A stretch of 64,000 nt of DNA from JAFMKE01 sp037624485. Its GTDB lineage: Bacteria > Bacteroidota > Bacteroidia > Chitinophagales > UBA8649. The notes under the pieces are model-generated. The model searched no databases. It was not told the origin of the DNA and saw nothing but the letters and a program-made list of their open reading frames with translations. Both the position numbers and the translations under genes were made by a program. The DNA lies in contig JASJJC010000024.1 of the NCBI GenBank assembly GCA_037624485.1, positions 17,702 through 81,701 on the forward strand. The letters run 5' to 3'. This document shows, piece after piece, positions 35,462 through 44,590 of this stretch. Numbering within the stretch: position 1 is the first letter of the stretch; each line of letters begins with the position of its first letter.

Positions 35462-35698
35462 GTGAGATAAATAATTGATGCTACTTAGTTTTGTATTCTA
35501 TCAAATATAAACAATTGAGCGTAAAGGAAAGAATTGGAATCATGACCTAAATAATTTCAAAGGATAAGTCTGGTGCAATTAAGGTATTCTATGAATATTT
35601 GATAACATATCAGGTAGGTGTTGTCAAATAAAAAGACTGTTTCTTACTATCTTTATATTCTACTCAAGTATTGATTAGGTAACCGCAATATAAATGTC

Positions 35699-36148
35699 AT
35701 GCAAATAATTGAATCCCAAATAGAAATTGAAGCTCCAAAATCGCTGGTTTGGGAGATATTACTTGATTTTGATAATTATCATTTATGGAATCCATTCACA
35801 CCTAAAATTGAATGCGACATGGTAATTGGTAACCCTGTTCATCTACATGTTGATATGAAGCTGAATAAAAAAATCAGGATACAAACAGAAACTTTACTTT
35901 GGAACAAAACCGAAGAGTCTATCGCTTGGGGCATCACTAAAACATTTCCTGTGCGCACTGAACGCGCACAAATTTTAGAGGTACTTAGTCCGATTAAAAC
36001 AAGGTACTATACCTATGATAAGTTTTGGGGTTTATTGGTTCCACTCGTCATGCTTGGCTTCAAAAAAGACATTCAAAATGGATTTGACGCGGTCGGGGTC
36101 AGTTTAAAAAAGCGTGCTGAAGACTTATATCTTCAGCGCAGCCAGTAA
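35699..36148 (+). CDS. SRPBCC (START/Bet v1-like) domain protein
   Basis: A 149-residue protein of the polyketide-cyclase/START-like superfamily: 'IEIEAPKSLVWEILLDFDNYHLWNPFTP' in the first 35 residues is the characteristic opening strand and helices, and the long C-terminal helix ('NGFDAVGVSLKKRAEDL') closes the cavity. These proteins bind small hydrophobic ligands; the ligand is unknown. The last 24 bp overlap the end of the convergent SDR gene. The neighbours suggest a lipid or secondary-metabolite context, but this is weak. Confidence 0.85.
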   Translation: MQIIESQIEIEAPKSLVWEILLDFDNYHLWNPFTPKIECDMVIGNPVHLHVDMKLNKKIRIQTETLLWNKTEESIAWGITKTFPVRTERAQILEVLSPIKTRYYTYDKFWGLLVPLVMLGFKKDIQNGFDAVGVSLKKRAEDLYLQRSQ

Positions 36149-37090
36149 TTCTTCCGAACGTTGCCAAAGAGCAGCGCCATTGGTGGGTTTTAGTGCTTTA
36201 TCATCCATAGCTTTGTCTTGCATCAAATGCAAGTATAAATTTTTTCTACCGCTTATATCCTTGGCACATGCTAAATAAATTGCTGGTTTAGCTGCCTTTT
36301 CTGGTGAGCTAAAAAACAAAGTAAAAACTCCTTTCAAAATTGGCTGCACCCACGCTGGTGCTTTTCGCGCAATATTGGAGTTAACCGGACCAGGACACAT
36401 AGCAAATACGTCAATATTTTTAGATTCTTTTGACAATCGTAGAGAAAGCTGAACGGCAAAAGTATTTAAGACCAATTTATAATAGCCATAGAGTTCAATC
36501 ACCTTACCCATATTGTATTCCTCAAAAATTCCTAAGTTTTGAAAATCAATTGCTTTATTGGTTCGATGAGATTCTGAGGAGATAAAAATAATACGTGCGG
36601 CTGAGGGGATTAAATTATTATTGAGTAAGCCGTTTACCAAATAAAACTTGGATAGATAATTCACTTGAAACATTTCATCCAATCCACTGGCTAGCTCTTT
36701 TGCGCCACTTGGGACCATCGCAGCATTAAAAATGGCGACATTCAAAGCAACATTCTTTTGAGAAAGCTGATCTACCAGTGAATTGATGCTATTAAAATCA
36801 CTTAAGTCTACAGAAATAATTTCAAACTGCTTGGACTCAAAGGTATTGCTCAGTCTCTCTTGGGTTTCATTGATTTGACTTCGGCAAGCCAGATATACAA
36901 AAGCACCTCGCTCCAAAAGTTGAACAGCGATGGCATAACCTAAGCCTGAATTTGCTCCGGTTACTAGACAAGTTTTTCCATCTAATCTCTCCGTATCATT
37001 TAACTCCCCAATGGGGGTTTGCTTCCTAAACAAATCAATAATCCCGTTCATGGTTGCCATGAAGGGATTTTTATACTTAGCTTTTGTCAT
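36125..37090 (-). CDS. Short-chain dehydrogenase/reductase
   Basis: A 321-residue SDR. The cofactor loop is 'VTGANSGLGYAIA' (about 44-56), 'IFNAAMVPSG' gives the NAA motif, the catalytic serine lies in 'IFISSESHR', and 'YGYYK' supplies YxxxK. The layout (extra N-terminal 40 residues, long C-terminal part, no NADPH-specific arginine cluster beyond 'CRSQ') resembles WW-oxidoreductase/retinol-dehydrogenase-like SDRs. The substrate is unknown. The ATG overlaps the stop of the sulfotransferase gene by 4 bp, so the two are co-translated, with the DUF1214 gene first in the operon. Confidence 0.9.
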   Translation of the reverse strand: MTKAKYKNPFMATMNGIIDLFRKQTPIGELNDTERLDGKTCLVTGANSGLGYAIAVQLLERGAFVYLACRSQINETQERLSNTFESKQFEIISVDLSDFNSINSLVDQLSQKNVALNVAIFNAAMVPSGAKELASGLDEMFQVNYLSKFYLVNGLLNNNLIPSAARIIFISSESHRTNKAIDFQNLGIFEEYNMGKVIELYGYYKLVLNTFAVQLSLRLSKESKNIDVFAMCPGPVNSNIARKAPAWVQPILKGVFTLFFSSPEKAAKPAIYLACAKDISGRKNLYLHLMQDKAMDDKALKPTNGAALWQRSEELLAALKI

Positions 37091-38292
37091 TTGATTATAA
37101 ATTCTTTGTAATAAAAATCGAAGTTAGTTTGTACTTCTTGCTTCGTCAAATTAAATTGATCCAAGCTATATCTATGTATGCCATATTTATGCTGCTTGTT
37201 TAAATTATTAATTTGAGTGACCGCTTCTTGTTCTGCATTCGTCCAATTAATTTGTGCAAAATCAGCTATTTTTTTTAACTCTTTCTTGTAATCATTAACC
37301 ATATCTGTATAACTAATGTGCAAGACTGGAAAGGATGGGTTAGCTTGCCAGAATTTCATTGCATCTTTAAGCATCTTCACATCCTTATTCATCCAATGCC
37401 GGGCTAAGCGAGCGGCATTAACCTCATCACTAAATATCCGATTACTATGATAAAGCATACTGGAAAACGATGGAATAACTTTTAGTGGGTCTCGATAGGT
37501 ATGAACGACCTTAGCGTCGGGAAAGACTTTTTGAATCGTATGCATTTGGCCGAGGTGCTCAGGCGTTTTGAGTACCCAGTGTTCTTTTGGATTTTGCCAT
37601 TGCAATACCTTTAGAACACGCTTCATGTATTGATAAGGAGCTACAGGATCTTGTTTACTGACCCATTTTACGAATGAAGGCACATGCATGGTTGCTTCCG
37701 AAACTGCAGATAGGAAGGTCATCTCATTTAATAAAACATCTTCTTCGGGAGCTTCAAACTCCACAGGGTGAATGGCAAAGAAATCAGGAGACATAAAGCG
37801 TAATGCCCTCTCCGCGGTTTTGGCAAAATTGATTCTTTTTTTGTTCTTCCCATCATACGGAAGAGGCACAGGGTTTAATGCTTCCCATGAACTCAAAGAT
37901 CTCAGCTGAGGATGGGCGGCTAACAAGCGATGCAAGCGGGTAGTCCCTGTTCTTTGTAAGCCGGTAATAATGAGTGGAGTTTTAATTTCAATGTTTTCAA
38001 TCGCGGGATGTCTTTTGATAAGATCCTCTAGGTGCAATCTATTTTGTAAAATACCTAAGATTCTTTCTTTAGTTATAAACCGACCAAAAGGATGCATTTG
38101 GGCTTCAGTATTTATAGCATCAATCAGGCGAGTCAGCGTTTCGTGCAAATTCCCCTTACCAAAATCGTTTAAGCCTGTTTTTTGCTTGGCTTTGTTTAAT
38201 AAGTCATCCGCATTCAGCTTTATTTTAAAGCCGATGGCATTAAATAAGCTTATGAGAAAAGGTCTTTTACTCGCTAACATCATCAAGTTCAT
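37087..38292 (-). CDS. Sulfotransferase-family protein
   Basis: Transfers the sulfuryl group from PAPS to an acceptor, by family. The 5'-phosphosulfate loop 'GLQRTGTTRLHRLLAAHP' lies about 105-122 residues in, and the 3'-phosphate site is 'TYRDPLKVIPSFSSM'. 'EHLGQMHTIQKVFPDAKVVH' is typical of the sulfotransferase family 3 type. The longest frame starts at 38370 but would overlap the upstream gene by 104 bp with poor sequence; I chose the ATG at 38292 (ATGs at 38283 and 38280 also possible), overlapping by 26 bp. It is coupled to the SDR gene downstream. The acceptor may be a lipid or steroid-like alcohol; that is a guess from the neighbours. Confidence 0.85.
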   Translation of the reverse strand: MNLMMLASKRPFLISLFNAIGFKIKLNADDLLNKAKQKTGLNDFGKGNLHETLTRLIDAINTEAQMHPFGRFITKERILGILQNRLHLEDLIKRHPAIENIEIKTPLIITGLQRTGTTRLHRLLAAHPQLRSLSSWEALNPVPLPYDGKNKKRINFAKTAERALRFMSPDFFAIHPVEFEAPEEDVLLNEMTFLSAVSEATMHVPSFVKWVSKQDPVAPYQYMKRVLKVLQWQNPKEHWVLKTPEHLGQMHTIQKVFPDAKVVHTYRDPLKVIPSFSSMLYHSNRIFSDEVNAARLARHWMNKDVKMLKDAMKFWQANPSFPVLHISYTDMVNDYKKELKKIADFAQINWTNAEQEAVTQINNLNKQHKYGIHRYSLDQFNLTKQEVQTNFDFYYKEFIIK

Positions 38293-39451
38293 TAAGCTTA
38301 AATAAGGTGCAATGTGGTTCGGGAAATTCATTGGCAAACCACCATCTCCAGAGCATTGTCCCTTGGACATGGCCAGTGGTACTTATCCAGTTTTTATATC
38401 CCTTATTTTCTCGTGAAACATGAACCACTACCCGCCCATCGTCCTCAAGTATCGCACTTTGTGCATTGATATGAATGGGATGATAGCGATAGTCTAAGGA
38501 TTCCATCCAATGATTATTGAGCTGAAAATTCCAATACCTACAAGCAGGTGGTTTTACCTCGATTTTCAAGACTTCATCAGCTGCAATTTTCCAATAGCTA
38601 TGGTAATAGGCAATGTTTTTATCTCCCCCGGCTGCATTTGATTTTTCCGGAGACATTTGTGGCAATTGATTGGCGTGTTTTTCAAAATCGTTTGACCATT
38701 TAGCAAACAATAAAGAAGCTCCAGAAACAAATGTTCCAGCTAAGTCTAAGCCTTCAGAAATTGCTTGAGGAGATAAGGATTTAGGAGCGATAGGACCATT
38801 AATTGTCCCCACTTCAAGTGCTGCAATATTTTCCTTTTCACGATTCATAAAAGTTTGCCTAACCATAAGCATTGTGGTTTCATCTTCAAGCTTTAACCAG
38901 TTTTGCCCTCTGGGATTTTTACTCACTATAATCTCAAAAGTACCATCTTCATTTAACACTAAATCATCGCCCTCTAGACTCCCGCATGGTGAAAGCCCTC
39001 CGGTAGAACCATAACTTCCATTTTGGGTGAAAAAGCCTATATAAAAAACATCATTTCGTTGGCCAGTAATACGATATTCATAGTTCCCATTGATTTGCGC
39101 ATTCTGATAGTAGTTATCTGGATTATCAGCACCTAACTTAACCGTTTCGTGCACAAGTCGTTTCAATACAGGAAATTCCGGATCATTATATTCCGTAAAA
39201 GCTTCAAGACCCGCTCTTGTTAGTCTTGCTAAGTATCGATATGCCTCTGCCTGCGTTCTGGCATTTTGAGGTGGATTACCATAAAGTATTGAACCTCCGG
39301 CAGCTTTAAGTGTATCGCAATATTGATCCCAGGTTTGTCCAGTAATTAACTGAGCACCGATCTCATCATCAAGAGTTATCCCCTTCATTTTCAAGGTCAA
39401 CAGCTTCCACTTTTTAATAAGATTTAAAATAAACGATAGGATTCCTTTCAT
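38267..39451 (-). CDS. DUF1214-domain protein
   Basis: A 394-residue protein without an obvious cleavable signal. The C-terminal half (about 270-390) matches DUF1214: 'PPACRYWNFQLNNHWMESLD' and 'HVQGTMLWRWWFANEFPEP' are typical. The N-terminal half contains 'AYRYLARLTRAGLEAF' and a beta-rich part. DUF1214 and the related DUF1254 have no established activity, though they occur beside sulfotransferase and SDR genes in several phyla, often in lipid or xenobiotic contexts. First gene of the three-gene minus-strand operon, divergent from the epimerase gene. Confidence 0.8.
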   Translation of the reverse strand: MKGILSFILNLIKKWKLLTLKMKGITLDDEIGAQLITGQTWDQYCDTLKAAGGSILYGNPPQNARTQAEAYRYLARLTRAGLEAFTEYNDPEFPVLKRLVHETVKLGADNPDNYYQNAQINGNYEYRITGQRNDVFYIGFFTQNGSYGSTGGLSPCGSLEGDDLVLNEDGTFEIIVSKNPRGQNWLKLEDETTMLMVRQTFMNREKENIAALEVGTINGPIAPKSLSPQAISEGLDLAGTFVSGASLLFAKWSNDFEKHANQLPQMSPEKSNAAGGDKNIAYYHSYWKIAADEVLKIEVKPPACRYWNFQLNNHWMESLDYRYHPIHINAQSAILEDDGRVVVHVSRENKGYKNWISTTGHVQGTMLWRWWFANEFPEPHCTLFKLNELDDVSE

Positions 39452-39527
39452 GTGCAGATGTTGAACATTTTAGTTGTAAAATCTAAGCATAAATATATAC
39501 CTTCAATTCTCTTTAAACTAAAATTTT

Positions 39528-40505
39528 ATGGGAAAAATAGGTATTACAGGAGCATCTGGACATATTGGAGGGGTATTGTGCCAGCAGTTAATTGCCAAAG
39601 GGTATGACATTGGAGTGTTTGTATATCAATCCAAGTTAGCACTCGATATCCCCCAGCATGCAGGAGATATAAGTCAATCGAAAGATGTCGAAGATTTTGT
39701 TCAACAATATGATTCCATCATTCATTTGGCTGCAGATATATCTGTGGATAGCAAATCGAAGGTGAAAATGTGGGAAACCAATGTAAAGGGGACACAAAAC
39801 ATCGTTGATGCTTGTCTAAAATTTAAAGTCAAGCGATTGGTTCATTTCACAAGTATTGCGGCGATAGACCAATTCCCTTTGGAGCAGGCAGTAGATGAAA
39901 CCCGAACCCTAGTCAATATGAACTCCAAAACTGCAACAAGCTATGGTCAATCAAAAGCTGAAGCTGAACGAGTTGTTCGAAAAGGCATTGAAGATGGTTT
40001 AGACGCTGTTATGATTGCACCTACTTCAGTATTAGGCCCTATGGACTATAAGCCTTCCGTATTGGGTCAATCGTTGCTTGACATGTATTACAATCGCTTA
40101 CCGGCTGTTGTAAAAGGAGGACAAGACTGGGTCGATGTTAGAGACATCGTAAAAGGAACTATAAGTGCTTTAGAAAATGGTCGAGCCGGAGAAAAATATT
40201 TATTGGGCAGTGAGTTTTTAACTATTCAAGAATTATCTCAACTGATTGGTGACATCTATAATCGTAAAGTACCTTCCTTGGCTTTACCATTTTGGATTGC
40301 CCGATTAGGCGTACCCTTTGAGGAATTAAAGAGTAGAAAAAGTGGCAAACCCAATGGCTTTACACAAGAAGGCTTGACTGCTTTAAAGTATGGGAATACA
40401 AAAATTAGTCATGAAAAAGCTTCAAAGGAATTGGCATATCAGCCACGATCAGTGAGAGAGTCTTTGAAAGACACTTTGGATTGGCTAGTTGAACATTACA
40501 GTTAA
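39528..40505 (+). CDS. NAD-dependent epimerase/dehydratase-family protein
   Basis: A 325-residue extended SDR. The Rossmann loop 'GITGASGHIGGVL' is at about 4-16, 'IIHLAADIS' follows the fourth strand, and the catalytic YxxxK is in 'SYGQSKAEAE' (about 145-154). The closest functional classes I can suggest are dihydroflavonol-4-reductase-like or 3-beta-hydroxysteroid-dehydrogenase-like enzymes ('VLGPMDYKPSVLGQ'). The substrate is unknown. It is divergent from the DUF1214 operon and 18 bp upstream of the hydrolase gene, likely one transcript. Confidence 0.88.
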   Translation: MGKIGITGASGHIGGVLCQQLIAKGYDIGVFVYQSKLALDIPQHAGDISQSKDVEDFVQQYDSIIHLAADISVDSKSKVKMWETNVKGTQNIVDACLKFKVKRLVHFTSIAAIDQFPLEQAVDETRTLVNMNSKTATSYGQSKAEAERVVRKGIEDGLDAVMIAPTSVLGPMDYKPSVLGQSLLDMYYNRLPAVVKGGQDWVDVRDIVKGTISALENGRAGEKYLLGSEFLTIQELSQLIGDIYNRKVPSLALPFWIARLGVPFEELKSRKSGKPNGFTQEGLTALKYGNTKISHEKASKELAYQPRSVRESLKDTLDWLVEHYS

Positions 40506-40523
40506 ATTAAATAATAGTTGCGT

Positions 40524-41537
40524 ATGAAAAAGATCATCCTCTTTGTTCTCACCTCTTTTACACTCATTTTTATTTTATTGCTGACTATTCGTCCACGACC
40601 CGAGCAACTACAAAGGTATTTAGTTCATCCAGCACCGAAGGCTCAAGGCGATCATTTAACCGTTCAATTTTTAGGCAACACTAATCTTCTTTTTTCAGAT
40701 GGGAAAACATCCATATTAACGGATGGGTTTTTTACGCGCCCAAACTCTGTTAAGGTATTATTCGGTAAGGTATCCCCAAATCGAGAAACAATAATAAGTT
40801 CTCTAGAAAGAGCTAGTATTGTGCATTTAGATGCAGTAATTCCTGTGCACTCCCATTTCGACCATGCTATGGATGCGGCGATGGTTGCGGACATATGTGG
40901 GGCACAACTCATCGGCTCATCCTCTACTGCAAACATCGGAAGAGGTTATGGTTTGAGTGAAGGTCAGCTTCAAGTTCCTGAATTAGGTAGCATGATTCAA
41001 GTAGGTGAATTTGAAATCACTTTTATTCAATCCAATCATTGGCAATATCCGGATCCAAAAGAAAGAGAGCGGTTGCTTAATTGCGCAATTGAGGATCCAC
41101 TGAAGACGCCCGCTTCCATATATGCTTATAAAGAAGGTATAAGTTATACCATACTGATCAAACATGATTCAACACGAATTGCCATTCAAGGAAGCGCAGG
41201 GTTTAAGAAGAATAGTATTAAAGATTTTGATGCAGACATTTTGTTTCTTGCAGTTGCAGGTTTGGATGTGATGGATGAGGCATACAACAACAACTATCAA
41301 AATCTTTTGATTGCCCCCTTAAAGCCAGAAGTACTTGTTCCCATTCACTGGGACGATTTTACCGTTTCCCTCTCAGAAAAACCATTGGCAACGCCTAATG
41401 TCTTGTTTAACTTAAAGTTTGGCAGTGATTTATCCAAGGCGTTTAGAAAGCTAGAAAAGCGGAATCCAGAGAGAACGATAAAGATTCTTAAGTCATTTTC
41501 GCCTTATTCTATCAATGACCTAAAAGAGCCGAACTAA
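40524..41537 (+). CDS. MBL-fold metallohydrolase, membrane-anchored
   Basis: About 337 residues from the ATG at 40524; the frame also has a TTG two codons earlier. An N-terminal hydrophobic segment ('IILFVLTSFTLIFILLLTI') anchors or exports the protein. The metallo-beta-lactamase signature HxHxDH appears as 'VHSHFDHAMD' (about 109-118), and later ligands are in 'SNHWQYPD' and 'LVPIHWDDF'. The type resembles UlaG/NAPE-PLD-like hydrolases. The substrate is unknown; the neighbours suggest a lipid or ester. A strong hairpin 28 bp after the stop probably terminates the transcript. Confidence 0.85.
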   Translation: MKKIILFVLTSFTLIFILLLTIRPRPEQLQRYLVHPAPKAQGDHLTVQFLGNTNLLFSDGKTSILTDGFFTRPNSVKVLFGKVSPNRETIISSLERASIVHLDAVIPVHSHFDHAMDAAMVADICGAQLIGSSSTANIGRGYGLSEGQLQVPELGSMIQVGEFEITFIQSNHWQYPDPKERERLLNCAIEDPLKTPASIYAYKEGISYTILIKHDSTRIAIQGSAGFKKNSIKDFDADILFLAVAGLDVMDEAYNNNYQNLLIAPLKPEVLVPIHWDDFTVSLSEKPLATPNVLFNLKFGSDLSKAFRKLEKRNPERTIKILKSFSPYSINDLKEPN

Positions 41538-41565
41538 ATATTTTCTCGCTGAATCTTCCAAAAAA

Positions 41566-41600
41566 AAATGGTGGTCAAGCTCAAAGCTTGACCACCATTT
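41566..41600. terminator. Perfect 16-bp hairpin, bidirectional terminator
   Basis: Two perfectly complementary 16-bp arms (41566-41581 and 41585-41600) flank a CAA loop between the convergent hydrolase gene and the blue-copper surface-protein gene. The left arm follows an A-run and the right arm ends in TTT, so it can terminate both strands in the rho-independent manner. Confidence 0.85.
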
Positions 41601-41602
41601 AA

Positions 41603-41620
41603 AGCTAAACCCCTTTAGCT
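41603..41620 (-). terminator. Second small hairpin after the blue-copper gene
   Basis: Perfect 7-bp arms AGCTAAA/TTTAGCT around CCCC, 3 bp beyond the stop of the minus-strand gene and just before the larger hairpin. It may assist termination or protect the mRNA end. Confidence 0.45.
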
Positions 41621-41623
41621 ATA

Positions 41624-44590
41624 TTATTTCTTCACGAACTTACTCATCCATTTAGATTTGGAATCTGTTAATTCAATGAAGTACATTCCACTTGATAACT
41701 GACTTACATCAATTCGTTCAATTCTAGTACCCGAAGCGATACTTGTAGATTGAATTATTCTTCCATCAGCAGTAACAATATTAGCAGTTAACTCGCTATT
41801 TAAATCCAATACATTCATATCTAAATTGATGAATTCGTTAACTGGATTTGGGTAAACCGATAAGGCATTCATATTTAAATCTCTAATTCCAGTAAGTACA
41901 CCATCCATTTTCCAGTTATCGTAGTAATAAACTTTGTTACTAGCAGCCGAAGAACCTGAATCAAACTGGAGTATAGCTTTCGCTACACTAGCTGTAAACG
42001 GCACTATTTGGAAATCAAAATTTAATTGTTCCCACGCATTACCTACTGAGGTAGTGGCAGTCGCAGTGGCTAATGATATTCCAGCTGCATCCAATAAAGT
42101 AATCTCTACTACAGAAGGAACACTTGCATCCCAGACATCTAGTTTCATTTGATTATGCGTTGCAAAATCTAATGGAGCTAAATTAAAGTCAGCGACAATT
42201 GCATCTGCACTTAAACTGCTTCTTGTGTATTCACCAACATTATCAGAGGTGTTTATTCCAGTAGTATCAGGATTAGTGATAACTGCCAAACTACCATCCG
42301 TTGAAGTATAAGTCGTATTTTGTTGACAATCGAAATCTTCCATGACATCCACATCAGGAGCGATACCTGGACATGTAGCTATTGCAGTACTTGTATCTAG
42401 ACGAATATTATCGAAATACAACTCATGTTGTACTGTATCATTTGGACTAACCACGAATACTACCTTACTTACAGGTCCACTTGCGCCACTGAAGTCATAA
42501 CTAAGAGTTTCCCATTGGCCAGCTACAGTTGTATTTGCATTCTGTGCAAGAATATCAGCACCAGCGTCATCTTGAAAAACTACGGTAACCGGAAGGCCTG
42601 ATGCACTCGAGTGAACATCAATAGTTAAAGCTGTACCATAGAAATTTAAATCTATTGGTGCTAGGTTTAGCGATCCACCAAAGGCTCCATCTGTGCTGTC
42701 ACCCCAATGAATAAACTGACCCACTTTTGCAGAAGTATTTATTCCGCTAGCGTTTGGATTAGCAACATCTTCTACCCATGAAGCATTTGCAAAAGTGTAT
42801 GTAAAATTGCCCTGACATTCAAAATCATCAAAAATACTTGGTTCAGGAGTAATCCCTGCACATGGCGATACTGAAACGGTATCTAGCCTTATGTTGTCAA
42901 AATATACAACATGCTGAACAGAATCTCCAGAACTTACTATTAGGACGATTTTACTTACATCATTGGAAGTAAGTGCTGCACTCATATCATAACTTAAAGT
43001 TTCCCATTCCCCAGCTACTGTTGTAAGTGCCGTTTCATTAGCCAAGTCTGCACCATTACTATCTTGCAAAACGAAAACAATGGGTAAACCTACTTCACTT
43101 GGATGAACATCCATTTTAAATTGACCACCGCTATTAGTTAAGTCAATTGGTGCCAAATCAAGCGATCCTCCGAATGCTCCGTCGGTTCCTGCACCCCAAT
43201 GTATAAATTCTCCTACTCTATCTGTAGTGTTAATTCCCGATGGATTAGGGTTTGTTACCACTTCATTCCAAGTTGCGTTTGCAAATGAATAAGTAATATT
43301 TCCTTGACATTCAAAGTCATCTAATATATTCGGGTCAGGAGAAACTCCTAGACATGGATCAGGAGGTGTACCTCCACCAAACTCTACATCATCCCAATAG
43401 AACACCTCACCATTTCCTGTTGTTCCGAAGTTATAAAAAATGCTAATTTTATTGTAAACGCTCGCAAAATTTAATGCCGCTGTTCCTGTCGCTTCATTAC
43501 TAAAATCAAATACTAAAGTCTCCCATGCATTTGTTGCAGTTGTTGTAGCCTCAGTCTCACATGTCATAGTGACATCAGTATCTCGTTCAACTTTAAGTCG
43601 AACTGGTAAACCAGGTCCTGTTGAATAAACTCTCACACTCATAGTTGTGGCTCCTACAGCAAATGGTATTGGATTTAGTAATCCTGTATCTACATTAAGG
43701 GCTCCAGGAGGGTTGCCTGGTGTTGCAAGTGTTGTGCCTGACCACTCTGGTCCACCAACTCCTTTTGTAGATTCAATGACCATATTAGATGCATTAGTAG
43801 GGTCTGCTACAAAAGCAGATGAATTTCCTCCAAAATCAATAATCGAATAATTCACTGCAGTATCATCAAATGTTACAGGTAAATCCATCTGAGCTGAGAA
43901 AGGTGCTGGACATGGATCACAACTTCCATAAACTAATCCTGATAATGCAAGAGGATCTGTCGTTAACCATTGTCTATTGGCATAATTAGCATTGTCTGTA
44001 ACAGGCGTACATGACCAGTTTCCACTAGCTGTCCCTGATGCTACCATATCTTCTTGTACTCCATCCAAAACAAATAAATATTCCATATCTGCTCCTGGAG
44101 CTGGTGATAAAGTAAATGTGAAAGTTCCATCCCCATTATTTACAGCAATTGGTCCTCCTAACGGATCCCAATTCCAAAATGGACCGGTTAACCTTACTAC
44201 TGTATTGAGATCTGTAGCTCCACATACCTCAGTGGTAATCACTAAGTCTGTCGGAGGTCCTGCAGATACATTGATTGTTCCAATCATACCTAAGGATGCA
44301 TGCGGAGTGCACACATAATAGAATAATCCTGGTGTGTTAAAAACAACAGTGCCACCTCCAAAAGGTGTACTAAATCCGCCATTTGAGGTATTTCCTCCTG
44401 CCAAGTATGTAGCTTGGCTTACTTCGACTACATCGTGCGACCCAGACAAGTTCCATATAACTGAATCCCCTTGATTAATAGTTATTGCATCCGGCGTATA
44501 TGTAAGACCAGAAGAACCCACGTTATGGACGGTAGCATTAGCAAAAGCTAAAGTAAAAAAGCTTAATATTAGTGTAAATAAATGTTTCAT
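41624..44590 (-). CDS. Secreted blue-copper domain protein with carbohydrate-binding-like repeats and T9SS sorting domain
   Basis: About 988 residues from the ATG at 44590 (a frame start 24 bp upstream lacks a better signal). After the signal peptide ('LAFANA') a plastocyanin-like domain spans about 20-110 with a full type 1 copper set: H52 in 'SGSHDV', and C94, H97 and M102 in 'CTPHASLGM'. Domain 2 (about 112-227, 'VRLTGPFWNWDPLGGP', 'NYANRQW') is of the kind attached to Bacteroidota laminarinases. Domain 3 (about 232-405) is jelly-roll-like, followed by three 163-164-residue repeats and a T9SS domain ('VYPNPVNEFINLDM'). It should sit on or outside the cell and bind beta-glucan; what the copper does is unknown. 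It follows the glucan operon on the same strand after a 430-bp gap. Confidence 0.85.
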   Translation of the reverse strand: MKHLFTLILSFFTLAFANATVHNVGSSGLTYTPDAITINQGDSVIWNLSGSHDVVEVSQATYLAGGNTSNGGFSTPFGGGTVVFNTPGLFYYVCTPHASLGMIGTINVSAGPPTDLVITTEVCGATDLNTVVRLTGPFWNWDPLGGPIAVNNGDGTFTFTLSPAPGADMEYLFVLDGVQEDMVASGTASGNWSCTPVTDNANYANRQWLTTDPLALSGLVYGSCDPCPAPFSAQMDLPVTFDDTAVNYSIIDFGGNSSAFVADPTNASNMVIESTKGVGGPEWSGTTLATPGNPPGALNVDTGLLNPIPFAVGATTMSVRVYSTGPGLPVRLKVERDTDVTMTCETEATTTATNAWETLVFDFSNEATGTAALNFASVYNKISIFYNFGTTGNGEVFYWDDVEFGGGTPPDPCLGVSPDPNILDDFECQGNITYSFANATWNEVVTNPNPSGINTTDRVGEFIHWGAGTDGAFGGSLDLAPIDLTNSGGQFKMDVHPSEVGLPIVFVLQDSNGADLANETALTTVAGEWETLSYDMSAALTSNDVSKIVLIVSSGDSVQHVVYFDNIRLDTVSVSPCAGITPEPSIFDDFECQGNFTYTFANASWVEDVANPNASGINTSAKVGQFIHWGDSTDGAFGGSLNLAPIDLNFYGTALTIDVHSSASGLPVTVVFQDDAGADILAQNANTTVAGQWETLSYDFSGASGPVSKVVFVVSPNDTVQHELYFDNIRLDTSTAIATCPGIAPDVDVMEDFDCQQNTTYTSTDGSLAVITNPDTTGINTSDNVGEYTRSSLSADAIVADFNLAPLDFATHNQMKLDVWDASVPSVVEITLLDAAGISLATATATTSVGNAWEQLNFDFQIVPFTASVAKAILQFDSGSSAASNKVYYYDNWKMDGVLTGIRDLNMNALSVYPNPVNEFINLDMNVLDLNSELTANIVTADGRIIQSTSIASGTRIERIDVSQLSSGMYFIELTDSKSKWMSKFVKK
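41890..43354 (-). repeat. Three tandem 163-164-codon domain repeats
   Basis: Within the blue-copper gene, units begin at 43354, 42862 and 42373 (spacings 492 and 489 bp). Each starts with a cysteine and 'DDFECQGN' or a near copy ('EDFDCQQN' in the third), contains 'AGEWETLSYD' or a variant, and ends with 'YFDNIRLDT' or 'YYDNWKMDG'. They look like beta-sandwich, carbohydrate-binding-type modules. The third is the most diverged. Confidence 0.8.

Noticed and set aside
37087..38370. Longer sulfotransferase start at 38370
   Set aside because: It would overlap the DUF1214 gene by 104 bp and adds 26 residues with no family similarity; the ATGs at 38292-38280 fit better.
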